A stretch of DNA of 64,000 nt, taken from Hydrogenophaga sp. RAC07 (GTDB lineage: Bacteria > Pseudomonadota > Gammaproteobacteria > Burkholderiales > Burkholderiaceae_C). Below, in pieces: positions 55,745-64,000 of this stretch. The position numbers and the translations under genes were made by a program. The notes beneath the pieces were generated by a model, which was not told the origin of the DNA, searched no databases, and saw only the letters and a program-made list of their open reading frames with translations. Where the stretch lies: NCBI RefSeq assembly GCF_001713375.1, contig NZ_CP016449.1:3658001-3722000 (forward strand), written 5' to 3'. Each line of letters opens with the position of its first letter. The first letter of the stretch is position 1.

Positions 55745-56647
55745 TCAGAAACGCCAATCGGCGCTGACGCTCTGGCCGACCTTGAGCACCTGCCCGTCGC
55801 CCTCGATCACGATGGCGTTCATGCCGAAGGTGATGGCGCCGTTCAGGCGCGCGTCTTGCCGGTAGGTTTGCAGCGTGTCGCCCACCGCCGGGCTGGCAGT
55901 GGCGGTGTTGGGGTCGATGTTGGGAATGGGGCAGCGGCCGCAGGGCTTCACGGGTTCGATCAGCGCCGTGCTGTCGCCGGTGGTGATGGTCAGAGCTCCC
56001 ACGCGGTCCTCGTCGTGGGCCTCCACGCCGCCCAGCACGATGTTGGGCCGGAAGCGGCGCATGTCCACGGGTTCATGGCCGGCGGCCACCAGGCGCGCGT
56101 TGAGGTCGGCCAGCGAAGCGTGGCTGGTCACCAGCAGGCCAAAGCCGTCGGCGAACTGGGTCGTGGCCTCGCGTCCACCGGTCCAGGCGGGATCGCTGGG
56201 ACGTTTCACTTCCGGGTCAAAACGCGCCAGCCGCAACTTCTTCAGATGCGCCGGTGCGTCCGGCCCGAGAAAGTCGCTGAACCACTGCGCCGCCACATCG
56301 CCCATGTCGTACGCGTCGACCGCGTCGTCCCACACCCGCACCTTGAGCGGGCCTTCGGCCACGTCCAGTCCCAGGTGCAAGGACAACATGCCGGGTGCAC
56401 GCAGCATCAGCTGGCCCATCTTGAACGAGGGCTGGATCAGCGCCATGCGCGGCAGCTCGCGCTGGCTGACGAATTCGCCTTCGGCATCCACCACCATCCA
56501 GGCACGGTCGTAGAGCAGGCCGGTGTCGGTCAGCTCGGATTCGCGCAACGGGATGCCGGCGCAGGACTTGACCGGGTAGACCCAGAGTTCTTCGATCGTG
56601 GCCTGCACGTCGGCGGCGAGAGACACAGGGGTGGCGGCTGGGTTCAT
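55745..56647 (-). CDS. MOSC-domain protein (YcbX-like)
   Basis: The 300-residue protein has a MOSC N-terminal beta-barrel (IEELWVYPVKSCAGIPLRES) and a MOSC domain with the molybdenum-cofactor-type cysteine in EPVKPCGRCPIPNIDP. Other family text: DRAWMVVDAEGEFVSQRELP and FRPNIVLGG. Such proteins reduce N-hydroxylated compounds, with YcbX as the E. coli example. ATG 56647 is set at MNPAATPVS; the same frame is open far upstream but is antisense to ubiquinone-hydroxylase coding sequence. Convergent neighbours are absent, and ychF lies downstream. Confidence 0.88.
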   Translation of the reverse strand: MNPAATPVSLAADVQATIEELWVYPVKSCAGIPLRESELTDTGLLYDRAWMVVDAEGEFVSQRELPRMALIQPSFKMGQLMLRAPGMLSLHLGLDVAEGPLKVRVWDDAVDAYDMGDVAAQWFSDFLGPDAPAHLKKLRLARFDPEVKRPSDPAWTGGREATTQFADGFGLLVTSHASLADLNARLVAAGHEPVDMRRFRPNIVLGGVEAHDEDRVGALTITTGDSTALIEPVKPCGRCPIPNIDPNTATASPAVGDTLQTYRQDARLNGAITFGMNAIVIEGDGQVLKVGQSVSADWRF

Positions 56648-56746
56648 GGCGGTGGGTGCAGCAAGGTCGGAGGGGAAAGCCGGGGCGGCCCGCAGGGGTT
56701 TGGCCCGTGGAAGGGCCGGATTGTGCCCTGCTCCTAAAATCCCTTC

Positions 56747-57910
56747 ATGAATGCAACACCCCCGCGAACCGGTACCTCCCGGCGTTTTGACGTCGCCGTG
56801 CAGGGCGCGGGTGTGGTGGGCCAGACCTTGGCCCTGCTGCTGGCCCGCGACCGCCTGCGTGTGGCGCTGGTCGGCCACCCGCGCGGCACCACCACCCCCG
56901 ACGTGCGCGCCTACGCGCTCAACAGCGCTTCGCGCGAGCTGTTGCGCTCGGTGCGCGCCTGGCCCGAAACCGACGACGGCGGCCCACAGCCCGGCGCCAT
57001 CACTCCGGTGACCGCCATGCGGGTCTGGGGCGACGACGGCGGCGAGCTCCAGTTTTCCGCCAGCGACCAGGGCAGCGAAGCGCTCACCTGGATCGTGGAC
57101 GTGCCGGCACTGGAGCAGCGCCTGAGCGATGCCGTGGGTTTCCAGGGCAGCATCGAACGTGTGACCGAGACCCCGGCCGCGGCTCTCACCGTGGTCTGCG
57201 AAGGCAAACGCAGCCAGACCCGCGAGCAGCTCGGCCTGGCGTTTGACGTGCGGCCCTACGACCACAAGGCGGTGGCGGCACGGCTTCGCTGCGAAGTGCC
57301 CCATGGCGGCGTGGCACGCCAGTGGTTTGCCAACGGCGAGGTGATGGCCCTGCTGCCGCTGGGTGGAGCTCAGGGGAACTCCGTGGCGCTGGTGTGGTCT
57401 GTTCCTGCAGCACAGGCCGACGCCTGGCTGCAATCCGACCCCTCCAACCTGGCCCAGGCGGTGCAGGCGCGCAGCGCCAACACCCTGGGCACCCTGCACA
57501 TGGAAAGCCCCGCCCAGGCCTGGCCTCTTGAACTCTCTCGCGCACAGCGCTGGATCACCCGCACCGCCACCGGCGGCGTGGCGCTGGCCGGTGATGCTGC
57601 GCACGCCATGCACCCGCTGGCGGGTCAGGGCCTCAATGTGGGCCTGGCCGATGTGGCCGAACTCGCCCGCGTGTTGCACGCGCGCGAGTACTGGCGCGAC
57701 CTCGGTGACCTCAAGCTGCTGCGCCGCTACGAGCGCGCGCGTGCCGCCGAGGTGGGCGCCATGGGCTGGGTCACCGACGGTTTGTTCGGTCTGTTCTCCC
57801 ACGAGGACAGCCGCGTGCAGGCGCTGCGCAACTGGGGCCTGAGCAATTTCAACCGCAGCGGCCCGCTCAAGCGCTGGCTCGCGCGCCAGGCCATGGGCCC
57901 GTCGGCCTGA
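56747..57910 (+). CDS. UbiH/UbiF-family FAD-dependent hydroxylase
   Basis: The 387-residue flavoprotein has an N-terminal dinucleotide fold (VAVQGAGVVGQTLALLLARD), a mid-domain with a shortened DG motif, and the C-terminal FAD ribityl-binding GDAAHAMHPLAGQGLNVGLA. It belongs to the UbiH/UbiF/UbiI monooxygenases that hydroxylate the ubiquinone ring; which ring position is not clear. It is followed by dsbC after 42 bases and starts with a long variable region (PRTGTSRRFD). Confidence 0.88.
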   Translation: MNATPPRTGTSRRFDVAVQGAGVVGQTLALLLARDRLRVALVGHPRGTTTPDVRAYALNSASRELLRSVRAWPETDDGGPQPGAITPVTAMRVWGDDGGELQFSASDQGSEALTWIVDVPALEQRLSDAVGFQGSIERVTETPAAALTVVCEGKRSQTREQLGLAFDVRPYDHKAVAARLRCEVPHGGVARQWFANGEVMALLPLGGAQGNSVALVWSVPAAQADAWLQSDPSNLAQAVQARSANTLGTLHMESPAQAWPLELSRAQRWITRTATGGVALAGDAAHAMHPLAGQGLNVGLADVAELARVLHAREYWRDLGDLKLLRRYERARAAEVGAMGWVTDGLFGLFSHEDSRVQALRNWGLSNFNRSGPLKRWLARQAMGPSA

Positions 57911-57952
57911 CCCCACCCTTTCTCCCCCCGATCGCCACCGAGCGCCCCCACG

Positions 57953-58654
57953 ATGAAATGTCTCAAGTCCCTGTTGCTGCTGGCGCTGACCGCCTTGTCC
58001 CTGGGCGCGCTGGCGCAGGAAGCCGCCATTCGCAAGAACCTCGCCGAGCGCCTGCCCAAGCTGCCGGGCATCGACGAGGTCAGCAAGACGCCCATGCCCG
58101 GCGTCTTTGAAGTCCGCATCAACGGCAGCGACATCTTCTACACCGACGCCGAAGGCAACTACCTGATCCAGGGCACGCTGATCGACACCCGGGCCCGTGT
58201 GAACCTGACCGAACAACGCCTGGAGAAGCTCACCGCGATCGCCTTCAAGGACCTGCCGTTGAAAGACGCCTTCACCCTCGTGCGGGGCAACGGCAAACGC
58301 AAGATGGCGGTGTTCGAAGACCCGAACTGCGGCTACTGCAAAAAGCTGCACCAGGAGTTCGCCGATCTCGACAACGTGACGGTGCACGTGTTCCTCATCC
58401 CCGTGCTCGGGCCCGATTCGGCGGAGAAGTCGCGCCGCATCTGGTGCGCCAAGGACAAGGCCAAAACCTACAGCGACTGGATGGTCAACGGCCAGCCGCC
58501 TGCTGCCGCCACGTGTGACACCGCAGCCATCGAGCGCAACAGCCGCCTGGCCAGCAAACACGGCATCAAGGGCACGCCCACCATGATCTTCACCAACGAC
58601 ACCCGCGTGCCGGGCTTCATCACGGCCGATCGCATCGAGACCATGCTCAACTGA
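57953..58654 (+). CDS. dsbC: DsbC-like disulfide isomerase
   Basis: The 233-residue precursor has a signal peptide (LLLLALTALSLGALAQ), a DsbC dimerisation domain (LPGIDEVSKTPMPGVFEVRI) and a thioredoxin fold with the active-site CGYC in FEDPNCGYCKKLHQEF. The cis-Pro loop is KGTPTMIF. It shuffles wrong disulfides in periplasmic proteins. Its stop shares a base with the start of the next gene (TGATG), so the two are translationally coupled. Confidence 0.93.
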   Translation: MKCLKSLLLLALTALSLGALAQEAAIRKNLAERLPKLPGIDEVSKTPMPGVFEVRINGSDIFYTDAEGNYLIQGTLIDTRARVNLTEQRLEKLTAIAFKDLPLKDAFTLVRGNGKRKMAVFEDPNCGYCKKLHQEFADLDNVTVHVFLIPVLGPDSAEKSRRIWCAKDKAKTYSDWMVNGQPPAAATCDTAAIERNSRLASKHGIKGTPTMIFTNDTRVPGFITADRIETMLN

Positions 58655-59124
58655 TGCAGCTGCGCATGCCCATGCCCGATGCCCACGGCGAGCCCCATGA
58701 GCACCCGCTCATTCACAACCTGGGCTATGCGGGCCTGATCCCGCTGGTGGGTCTGGCGCTGCTGGTCTGGCTGGTCACGTCCGACCTGCAGGCCTGGGTG
58801 GCCCTGGCGCTGGCCGCCTACGCGGCCCTCATCGTGTCCTTTCTGGGCGGCATCCACTGGGGCATTGGCTGGAGCCAGATGGCCCAGGCACCCGACAGCA
58901 AGACCCACTTCATCTGGGGCGTGTTGCCCTCGCTGCTGGCCTGGCCCGGCCTGGTGATGCCGCCCTACGCCGGTCTGGCGTGGCTGGGTCTGGTGTTGAT
59001 CGTCTGCTATGCGGTTGACCGCCGGCTCTACACACAGGCCGGGCTGGGTGTCTGGCTCAAACTGCGTTTTCGTCTCTCGGCCGTCGCTGCGCTGAGTTGT
59101 TTCATCGCTGCTGGAGCCCTCTGA
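58654..59124 (+). CDS. DUF3429 membrane protein
   Basis: The 156-residue protein has a soluble N-terminus (PDAHGEPHEHPLIHNLGYAG) and about four to five membrane helices. The family motif FLGGIHWGIGW and the segment WGVLPSLLAWPGLVMPPYAG identify DUF3429. The function is unknown. Coupled to dsbC (TGATG) and to the following M61 peptidase gene (one-base overlap), so the three form an operon-like run. Confidence 0.88.
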   Translation: MQLRMPMPDAHGEPHEHPLIHNLGYAGLIPLVGLALLVWLVTSDLQAWVALALAAYAALIVSFLGGIHWGIGWSQMAQAPDSKTHFIWGVLPSLLAWPGLVMPPYAGLAWLGLVLIVCYAVDRRLYTQAGLGVWLKLRFRLSAVAALSCFIAAGAL

Positions 59125-60926
59125 TGCCCAAACGTCCTGCCGCCCCCACCGGCGTGCGCTTCACTGTGTCGGTGCTGGACGCCAATGCACACCTGTTTGC
59201 CGTCACGCTGCTGATCGAACAAGCCGCGAAGAACCAGCGGTTGAGCCTGCCGGTGTGGATTCCGGGCAGCTACCTGGTGCGCGAGTTTTCGCAGCACCTG
59301 CAAAACCTGCAAGCCTGGCAAGACGGCCATCCCGTCGCCATCCAGCAGCTCGACAAGCACCAGTGGCAGGCCGACGCGGTGGCGGGCCAGGCGCTGGAGC
59401 TGCAATACGAGGTGTACGCGTTCGACGCTTCGGTGCGCACCGCCTTTCTGGACAGCACGCGCGGCTTTTTCAACGCCACCAGCCTGTGCCTGCGGGTGGC
59501 CGGTCAGGAAGACCAGCCCCACGCGCTGGAGATCGTGGCAAGCGCCGCCACCCAGGGCTGGAACGCCGTGACCGGCCTGGCCCCGCACAGCGTGGACGCC
59601 GCAGGCTTTGGCCACTACCGCGCGGCCGACTACGACGAACTCGCCGACTGCCCGGTGGAGATGGGTCGTTTCTGGAACGGCCAGTTCACCGCCGGTGGTG
59701 TGGAACACCGATTCGTCATCAGCGGCGCCGGTGCCTGGCTCGATGGCGAGCGCCTCATCGACGACACGCGCCGCATCTGCGAGACACAGATCGCGTTCTG
59801 GCATGGCGACGGAGCGCCGCCGTTCTCGAACTACGTGTTCATGCTGCACGCCAGCGGTGACGGCTACGGCGGGCTCGAACACCGCAACTCCACCGCGCTC
59901 ATCTGCCAGCGCGCCGACCTGCCGCGGCTGCGCCCGTCCGCCAGCGACAAGCCCGCCGCGCTCAAGGCCACCGACGGCTACACCACACTGCTGGGCCTGA
60001 TCAGCCACGAATACTTCCACACCTGGAACGTCAAGCGCCTGCGCCCGGCCGAGTTCAAGCGCTACGACTACACCGCCGAGAACTACACCGAGCTGCTGTG
60101 GTTCTTCGAGGGTTTCACCAGCTACTACGACGACCTGATGCTGCGCCGCGCCGGCCTCATCGACGACACGGCCTACCTGCAACTGGTGGCCAAGACCATC
60201 AACCAGGTGCAGCAGACCCCCGGGCGCCATGTGCAGAGCGTGGCGCAAGCCAGTTTTGATGCGTGGGTGAAGTACTACCGCATGCACGAGAACACGCCGA
60301 ACGCGACGGTGAGTTACTACACCAAGGGCTCGCTCGTGGCGCTTTGCCTGGACCTGACCCTGCGCGCCGAGGGCCACACCACGCTGGACGCGGTGATGCG
60401 AGAACTCTGGACACGCTGCAAGGGCGGCCCGATGCGCGAGGCCGATCTGCTGCGCGCGCTCAAGCGCCTGGGCAAGCGCAGCTTCGACGGTGAAATCGCT
60501 GCCTGGGTGCACAGCACGGCCGACCTGCCCCTGATCGATCTGCTGCAAGGCCAGGGCGCCAAGCTCACGCACGACAAGGCGCCGCTGGCCCAGCAGCTGG
60601 GCCTGCGCGTGGCGGAGTCCGGCGGCAGCGTGCAGATCAAGACCGTGCTGCGCGGCGGCGCGGCCGAAGCCGCCGGCATGGCCGCTGGCGACGAGTGGCT
60701 GGGCATGGAACTGGCGCCGGTGCGACGTGGAGGTGCGGCCGAGGCCTGGCGCATCCACAAGCTCGACGATGTGCAGATGCTGCGCGGTCAGCGCACGCGC
60801 ATCACGGCGCTGGTGTCGCGCGACAACCGTCTGCTGAAGTGCCCGCTGGACTGGCCGACCGAAAGCCAGGCCGTGAAGCTGGGTGTGGCGGATGCGGCGC
60901 GCCTGGGCGCCTGGCTGTCGGAGTGA
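59124..60926 (+). CDS. M61-family metallopeptidase (glycyl aminopeptidase-like)
   Basis: The 600-residue enzyme has an N-terminal beta domain (VRFTVSVLDANAHLFAVTLL), a gluzincin catalytic domain with HEYFHTWNVKRLRP (HExxH at about 295-299) and the third zinc ligand Glu in FFEGFTSYYDDL (about 328). A C-terminal PDZ-like domain follows (VLRGGAAEAAGMAAGDEWLG). M61 peptidases release N-terminal glycine or alanine. No signal peptide is seen, so it is probably cytoplasmic. The ATG overlaps the DUF3429 stop. Confidence 0.9.
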   Translation: MPKRPAAPTGVRFTVSVLDANAHLFAVTLLIEQAAKNQRLSLPVWIPGSYLVREFSQHLQNLQAWQDGHPVAIQQLDKHQWQADAVAGQALELQYEVYAFDASVRTAFLDSTRGFFNATSLCLRVAGQEDQPHALEIVASAATQGWNAVTGLAPHSVDAAGFGHYRAADYDELADCPVEMGRFWNGQFTAGGVEHRFVISGAGAWLDGERLIDDTRRICETQIAFWHGDGAPPFSNYVFMLHASGDGYGGLEHRNSTALICQRADLPRLRPSASDKPAALKATDGYTTLLGLISHEYFHTWNVKRLRPAEFKRYDYTAENYTELLWFFEGFTSYYDDLMLRRAGLIDDTAYLQLVAKTINQVQQTPGRHVQSVAQASFDAWVKYYRMHENTPNATVSYYTKGSLVALCLDLTLRAEGHTTLDAVMRELWTRCKGGPMREADLLRALKRLGKRSFDGEIAAWVHSTADLPLIDLLQGQGAKLTHDKAPLAQQLGLRVAESGGSVQIKTVLRGGAAEAAGMAAGDEWLGMELAPVRRGGAAEAWRIHKLDDVQMLRGQRTRITALVSRDNRLLKCPLDWPTESQAVKLGVADAARLGAWLSE

Positions 60927-60935
60927 CCGACAGGC

Positions 60936-61511
60936 TCAGACCTTGGGCAGGCGGTCGGCCAGCTCGTCGTCGAACTGCTGCAGCACCGCGGAGCCCTTGA
61001 AGCTTTTCAGCCCGTCGCGAATGCGGGGCAACGCGGCCTGGAGGTCGGCCGGGGTCTTGCAGCCTTCGGCGCGGATGGCCAGGGTCTCGCCCATGGGGCC
61101 CAGCTGGTCGTTGATGAATCGCACCACCTGGCGGCGGGCTTCGCTGAAAGGCAGCATGGCGGCGGGTGCTGCCGCTGGTGGATTGACCGGCACGGGCTGC
61201 GACACCTCGGGCTGAAAGGGGGCCGTTGCGGGCACTTCCACCGGCGCCACGGCAGGCACCGCAGCCACCGCAGCCACCGCTTTCGGTAAACCATCGGCTC
61301 CCACGATCTCGACCCATCCCCCGGCCATCAACTCGTTGAGCGAGTTCGCGGCCTGCTCCAGCGAGCCCGCGAGTTTTTCGAACTCGGCCAGGTTGCGTTT
61401 GCCATCCACCATGATCAGCAGCGAACGCAAACGCGGCCCGAGACCGGCCGGTCGGGAGGTGAGGGCTTCACGCCCTGCCGCGGTCTTGCCAAACAATGTG
61501 TTTTTGTCCAT
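60936..61511 (-). CDS. Hypothetical protein with Ala/Pro/Val-rich linker
   Basis: The 191-residue protein begins MDKNTLFGKTAAGREALTSR and has a helical N-terminal part (LRSLLIMVDGKRNLAEFEKL) like the winged-helix-like domain seen in Comamonadaceae hypotheticals. An AVAAVAAVPAVAPVEVPATA linker follows, then a C-terminal helical domain (RRQVVRFINDQLGPMGETLA, then IRDGLKSFKGSAVLQQ). I do not recognise a named family. It is convergent with the M61 gene. The start follows a run of GGGAAAG and matches the helical onset. Confidence 0.7.
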   Translation of the reverse strand: MDKNTLFGKTAAGREALTSRPAGLGPRLRSLLIMVDGKRNLAEFEKLAGSLEQAANSLNELMAGGWVEIVGADGLPKAVAAVAAVPAVAPVEVPATAPFQPEVSQPVPVNPPAAAPAAMLPFSEARRQVVRFINDQLGPMGETLAIRAEGCKTPADLQAALPRIRDGLKSFKGSAVLQQFDDELADRLPKV

Positions 61512-61643
61512 GTCTTTCCCAACTGTGGGGGGTACTGTAGGACAGCAAGTCCCTGCCCGCCTAGGGGTTTGCACTCCATGCGGTGCGATTTCCCACGCTG
61601 GCGGCACCCGCCAGTGGGCATTCGCAACATTCTGGCGTCTGCA

Positions 61644-62945
61644 TCAGGCCGAACGCGCGCGCAGATCCACCACCCGCTTGGCCTTGCCCTGGCTGCGCTC
61701 CACGCCGCCTTCGGACTTGAGCTCCACCGCCACGCTGCTGCCCACGTACACCTTGACCTCGTGTTGCAGTTGTTTGGCCGCGGCGCGCGCCTCGATGCTC
61801 TCGGGCGATAGGCCCGGGCGTGTTTCCACCACCACCGTCAGGTTGTCCATCGGTCCTTCGCGGGTGAGCACGCACTGGTAGTGCGCGCTGAGCTCGGGGC
61901 GCTTCAGGATCAGCTCTTCGATCTGCGTGGGAAACACATTGACGCCGCGCACGATCATCATGTCGTCGCTGCGGCCGGTGATCTTCTCCATGCGGCGCAT
62001 GGTGCGCGCGGTGCCGGGCAGCAGGCGCGTGAGGTCGCGCGTGCGGTAGCGGATGATGGGCAGCGCTTCCTTGGTCAGGCTGGTGAACACCAGCTCGCCC
62101 ATCTCGCCGTCGGCCACCGGCTCGCCGGTCTCGGGGTCGATGATCTCGGGGTAGAAGTGGTCCTCCCAGATGGTCGGCCCGTCTTTCGTTTCCACGCACT
62201 CGTTGGCCACGCCCGGGCCCATCACTTCCGACAGGCCGTAGATGTCGACCGCGTCGATGCCCATGCGCGCCTCGATCGCCACACGCATGTCGTTGGTCCA
62301 GGGTTCGGCGCCGAAGATGCCGATGCGCATGCTGCTCTCGCGCGGGTCGATCCCCTGCCGCTCGAACTCGTCGGCAATCGCCAGCATGTAGCTGGGTGTG
62401 ACCATGATGATGTCGGGCTTGAAGTCCTGGATCAGCTGCACCTGGCGTTCGGTCTGGCCACCGCCAAAGGGCACCACGGTCAGGCCCAGTTTTTCAGCGC
62501 CATAGTGCGCGCCCAGGCCGCCGGTGAAGAGGCCATAGCCGTAGCTCACGTGCACCAGATCACCCGGCCGGGCACCACTGGCGCGGATGCTGCGCGCCAC
62601 CACCGTGGCCCAGGTGTCGATGTCTTTCAGTGTGTAGCCCACCACCGTGGGTTTGCCGGTGGTGCCGCTGGATGCATGAATGCGTGCGCACTGCTCGCGC
62701 GGCACGGCGAACATGCCGAAGGGGTAGCTGTCGCGCAGGTCCTTCTTGGTGGTGAAGGGAAACTTCGCCAGATCGGCCAGGCTGCGGCAGTCGTCCGGGT
62801 GCAGGCCCGCCGCGTCGAACTTGGCGCGGTAGACGGGCGAATGGGCGTAGGCGTGGCGCAGCGTGGCCTGCAGGCGCTTGAGCTGCAGGGCGCGCAACTC
62901 GTCGACGCCGGCCTTTTCAATCGGCTCCAGGGCAAAGGCTTTCAT
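61644..62945 (-). CDS. paaK: Phenylacetate-CoA ligase
   Basis: The 433-residue adenylate-forming enzyme activates phenylacetate to its CoA thioester, the entry step of aerobic phenylacetate degradation. Motifs: HASSGTTGKPTVVGYT (AMP loop), VHVSYGYGLFTGGLGAHYGA, DIYGLSEVMGPGVANEC and the hinge GRSDDMMIVRGVNVFPTQIE. Its ATG overlaps the paaI stop (ATGA), with GGAAGGAC upstream. It ends the visible paaG-paaI-paaK run. Confidence 0.95.
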   Translation of the reverse strand: MKAFALEPIEKAGVDELRALQLKRLQATLRHAYAHSPVYRAKFDAAGLHPDDCRSLADLAKFPFTTKKDLRDSYPFGMFAVPREQCARIHASSGTTGKPTVVGYTLKDIDTWATVVARSIRASGARPGDLVHVSYGYGLFTGGLGAHYGAEKLGLTVVPFGGGQTERQVQLIQDFKPDIIMVTPSYMLAIADEFERQGIDPRESSMRIGIFGAEPWTNDMRVAIEARMGIDAVDIYGLSEVMGPGVANECVETKDGPTIWEDHFYPEIIDPETGEPVADGEMGELVFTSLTKEALPIIRYRTRDLTRLLPGTARTMRRMEKITGRSDDMMIVRGVNVFPTQIEELILKRPELSAHYQCVLTREGPMDNLTVVVETRPGLSPESIEARAAAKQLQHEVKVYVGSSVAVELKSEGGVERSQGKAKRVVDLRARSA

Positions 62946-63385
62946 GGCTGTCCTTCCTCGGGAAACACCGTGCCGGAAATCTGCGCGCTCTTGCCGCGGA
63001 ACAGCGCCACCACCTCGCCGCGCTGGTTGGTCACCCGCATGTCGTAGATGCCGTGTCGACCACTGAGCGTCTGCTCCACGCCGTCGCAGGTGAGCACATC
63101 ACCTTCGTGCGCCGGCCGCAGGAATTCAATGCTGCAGCCCGCAGCCACGGTGTTCTTGTTGTGGCTGTTGCAGGCGAATGCGAAAGTGGAGTCGGCCAGT
63201 GTGAAGATGAAACCGCCGTGGCAGATCTGGTGGCCGTTGAGGTGCAGCGGCTTCACCCGCATGCGCATCACCGCCAGGCCGGGTTCGCAGCTGAGCAGTT
63301 CCATGCCCATGGTGTCCTTGCTCGCGGTGTCGACCGCAAACATGGCCTTGCCCACCCGGTTTGCGCGTTCGTGTGGGCTCATCAT
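62942..63385 (-). CDS. paaI: Hydroxyphenylacetyl-CoA thioesterase PaaI
   Basis: The 147-residue hotdog-fold thioesterase has the catalytic HGGFIFTLADSTFAFACNSH motif and VAAGCSIEFLRPAHEGD. PaaI removes dead-end CoA thioesters in phenylacetate catabolism. Two consecutive ATG codons at 63385 and 63382 follow AAGGGGGA; the first overlaps the stop of the upstream hydratase gene. Coupling to paaK confirms the operon. Confidence 0.92.
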   Translation of the reverse strand: MMSPHERANRVGKAMFAVDTASKDTMGMELLSCEPGLAVMRMRVKPLHLNGHQICHGGFIFTLADSTFAFACNSHNKNTVAAGCSIEFLRPAHEGDVLTCDGVEQTLSGRHGIYDMRVTNQRGEVVALFRGKSAQISGTVFPEEGQP

Positions 63386-64000
63386 TCCCCCTTGAACCGG
63401 GCCGGGCGTTTTTCGCGGAACGCCATCACGCCTTCGATGTAGTCGTGGGTCTTGCCCAGCGCCGACTGCGTGTCGCGCTCCACATCCAGGTGTTGGCTCA
63501 GGGTGCGCGTGCAAGCGTCGCGCAGGAGCGCACGCGTGGCGACCAGCGCGCGGGTCGGCATGGCGGCGAGTCTCGATGCCATGTTCAACGAGTTGCCCAG
63601 GCAGTCATCGGCCACGTCCCAGATCATCCCCCACTCCTTCGCTTGCGTGGCCGACAGCTTGTCGCCGGTCATGGCCAGTGCCATGGCGCGCGCCAGGCCC
63701 AGACGCTCCACCAGCAGCCAGCTGCCACCGGCGTCAGGCACCAGGCCGATCTTGCTGAAGGCCTGTATGAAGCTGGCACCGGTGGCGGCGATCGCGATGT
63801 CGCAGCACATGGCCAGCGACGCGCCCGCCCCCGCCGCCACGCCGTTGACCGCTGCGATGGTGGGCATGCGCAGGCCTTGCAGGCGCCGCGCGGTGGGGTT
63901 GAAGGCCTGATCGATCACCGGACCGGGGTCGGCGCGCTGCACCAGATCGGGACCGGGTTCAAAGTCGAACTCGGCGAGATCGGCTCCCGCGCAGAAACCG
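63382..64000 (-). CDS. paaG: PaaG-type enoyl-CoA hydratase/isomerase (5' end outside window)
   Basis: The gene is cut by the right edge; about 206 codons are visible. Crotonase features: GFCAGADLAEFDFEPGPD (with the first oxyanion-hole region before the edge), PTIAAVNGVAAGAGASLAMC and FSKIGLVPDAGGSWLLVERL. In the phenylacetate pathway PaaG isomerises the ring epoxide to an oxepin. Its position upstream of paaI and paaK supports this over a generic hydratase. The stop overlaps the paaI start. Confidence 0.88.
   Translation of the reverse strand, partial: GFCAGADLAEFDFEPGPDLVQRADPGPVIDQAFNPTARRLQGLRMPTIAAVNGVAAGAGASLAMCCDIAIAATGASFIQAFSKIGLVPDAGGSWLLVERLGLARAMALAMTGDKLSATQAKEWGMIWDVADDCLGNSLNMASRLAAMPTRALVATRALLRDACTRTLSQHLDVERDTQSALGKTHDYIEGVMAFREKRPARFKGE

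Noticed and set aside
56648..58561. Upstream in-frame extension of the MOSC gene on the minus strand
   Set aside because: It is antisense to the ubiquinone-hydroxylase and dsbC genes, and only the MNPAATPVS start begins family-like text.
1..64000. CRISPR array or guide-like repeats linked to the Tn7-like operon
   Set aside because: No regularly spaced repeat-spacer pattern was seen; the only regular array is the four TGTCCA motifs at 30035-30108, which has no spacers.

Overview
The window looks like chromosomal DNA from a high-GC betaproteobacterium of the order Burkholderiales, probably family Comamonadaceae (Hydrogenophaga/Acidovorax-like). Three gene groups suggest this: a Bug-type TctC solute receptor, the dusB-fis-purH order, and the pilGHIJ-chpA chemosensory cluster. 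The genus is an inference from gene content and codon style. No rRNA, tRNA or CRISPR array was found.

Positions 1-3.7 kb hold a catabolic cassette. A ThDP-dependent enzyme (cut by the left edge) and a Bug/TctC periplasmic receptor are translationally linked on the minus strand. A divergent gene fuses a MerR/excisionase-type helix-turn-helix to a citrate-synthase fold that lacks two catalytic residues. It is probably a CoA- or acid-sensing regulator acting on palindromes in the shared promoter.

Positions 3.7-30.5 kb form an accessory island. It starts with a membrane-anchored Mrr-like nuclease and an HU-type protein with a long basic tail. A putative defence block follows at 5.96-15.96 kb. 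It contains a 1383-residue PDDEXK-TPR-GreAB-C-PIN protein, a divergent SF2 helicase with a C-terminal PDDEXK-like nuclease, a DUF4062 protein and a stand-alone PIN nuclease. Next come a divergent repressor pair and a Tn7-like transposition operon (tnsA, tnsB, tnsC, tniQ, then a second tniQ). The end of the island (25-30.5 kb) is a patchwork: small orphan genes, a solitary DUF2384 antitoxin-like protein, an XRE regulator, a frameshifted IS110 remnant, a 56-bp direct repeat, a GlxA-type regulator beside a monooxygenase-like gene, and an IS21-like terminal array.

Positions 30.6-64 kb are conserved core genome. In order they include: ttcA, a DUF4136 lipoprotein, a PAS hybrid histidine kinase, a histidine phosphatase and a DSD1-type aldolase; the pilG-pilH-pilI-pilJ-chpA twitching-motility system; rubredoxin, a ThiD-like kinase and hemL; purH, fis and dusB; a YqaA-like membrane protein, an MFS transporter and a pseudouridine-synthase homologue without its catalytic Asp; ychF, a MOSC protein, a UbiH-family hydroxylase, dsbC, a DUF3429 protein and an M61 peptidase. 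The window closes with the start of a phenylacetate catabolic operon (paaG partial, paaI, paaK).

The strongest candidate for an undescribed system is the 5.96-15.96 kb nuclease/helicase block next to the Tn7-like operon.
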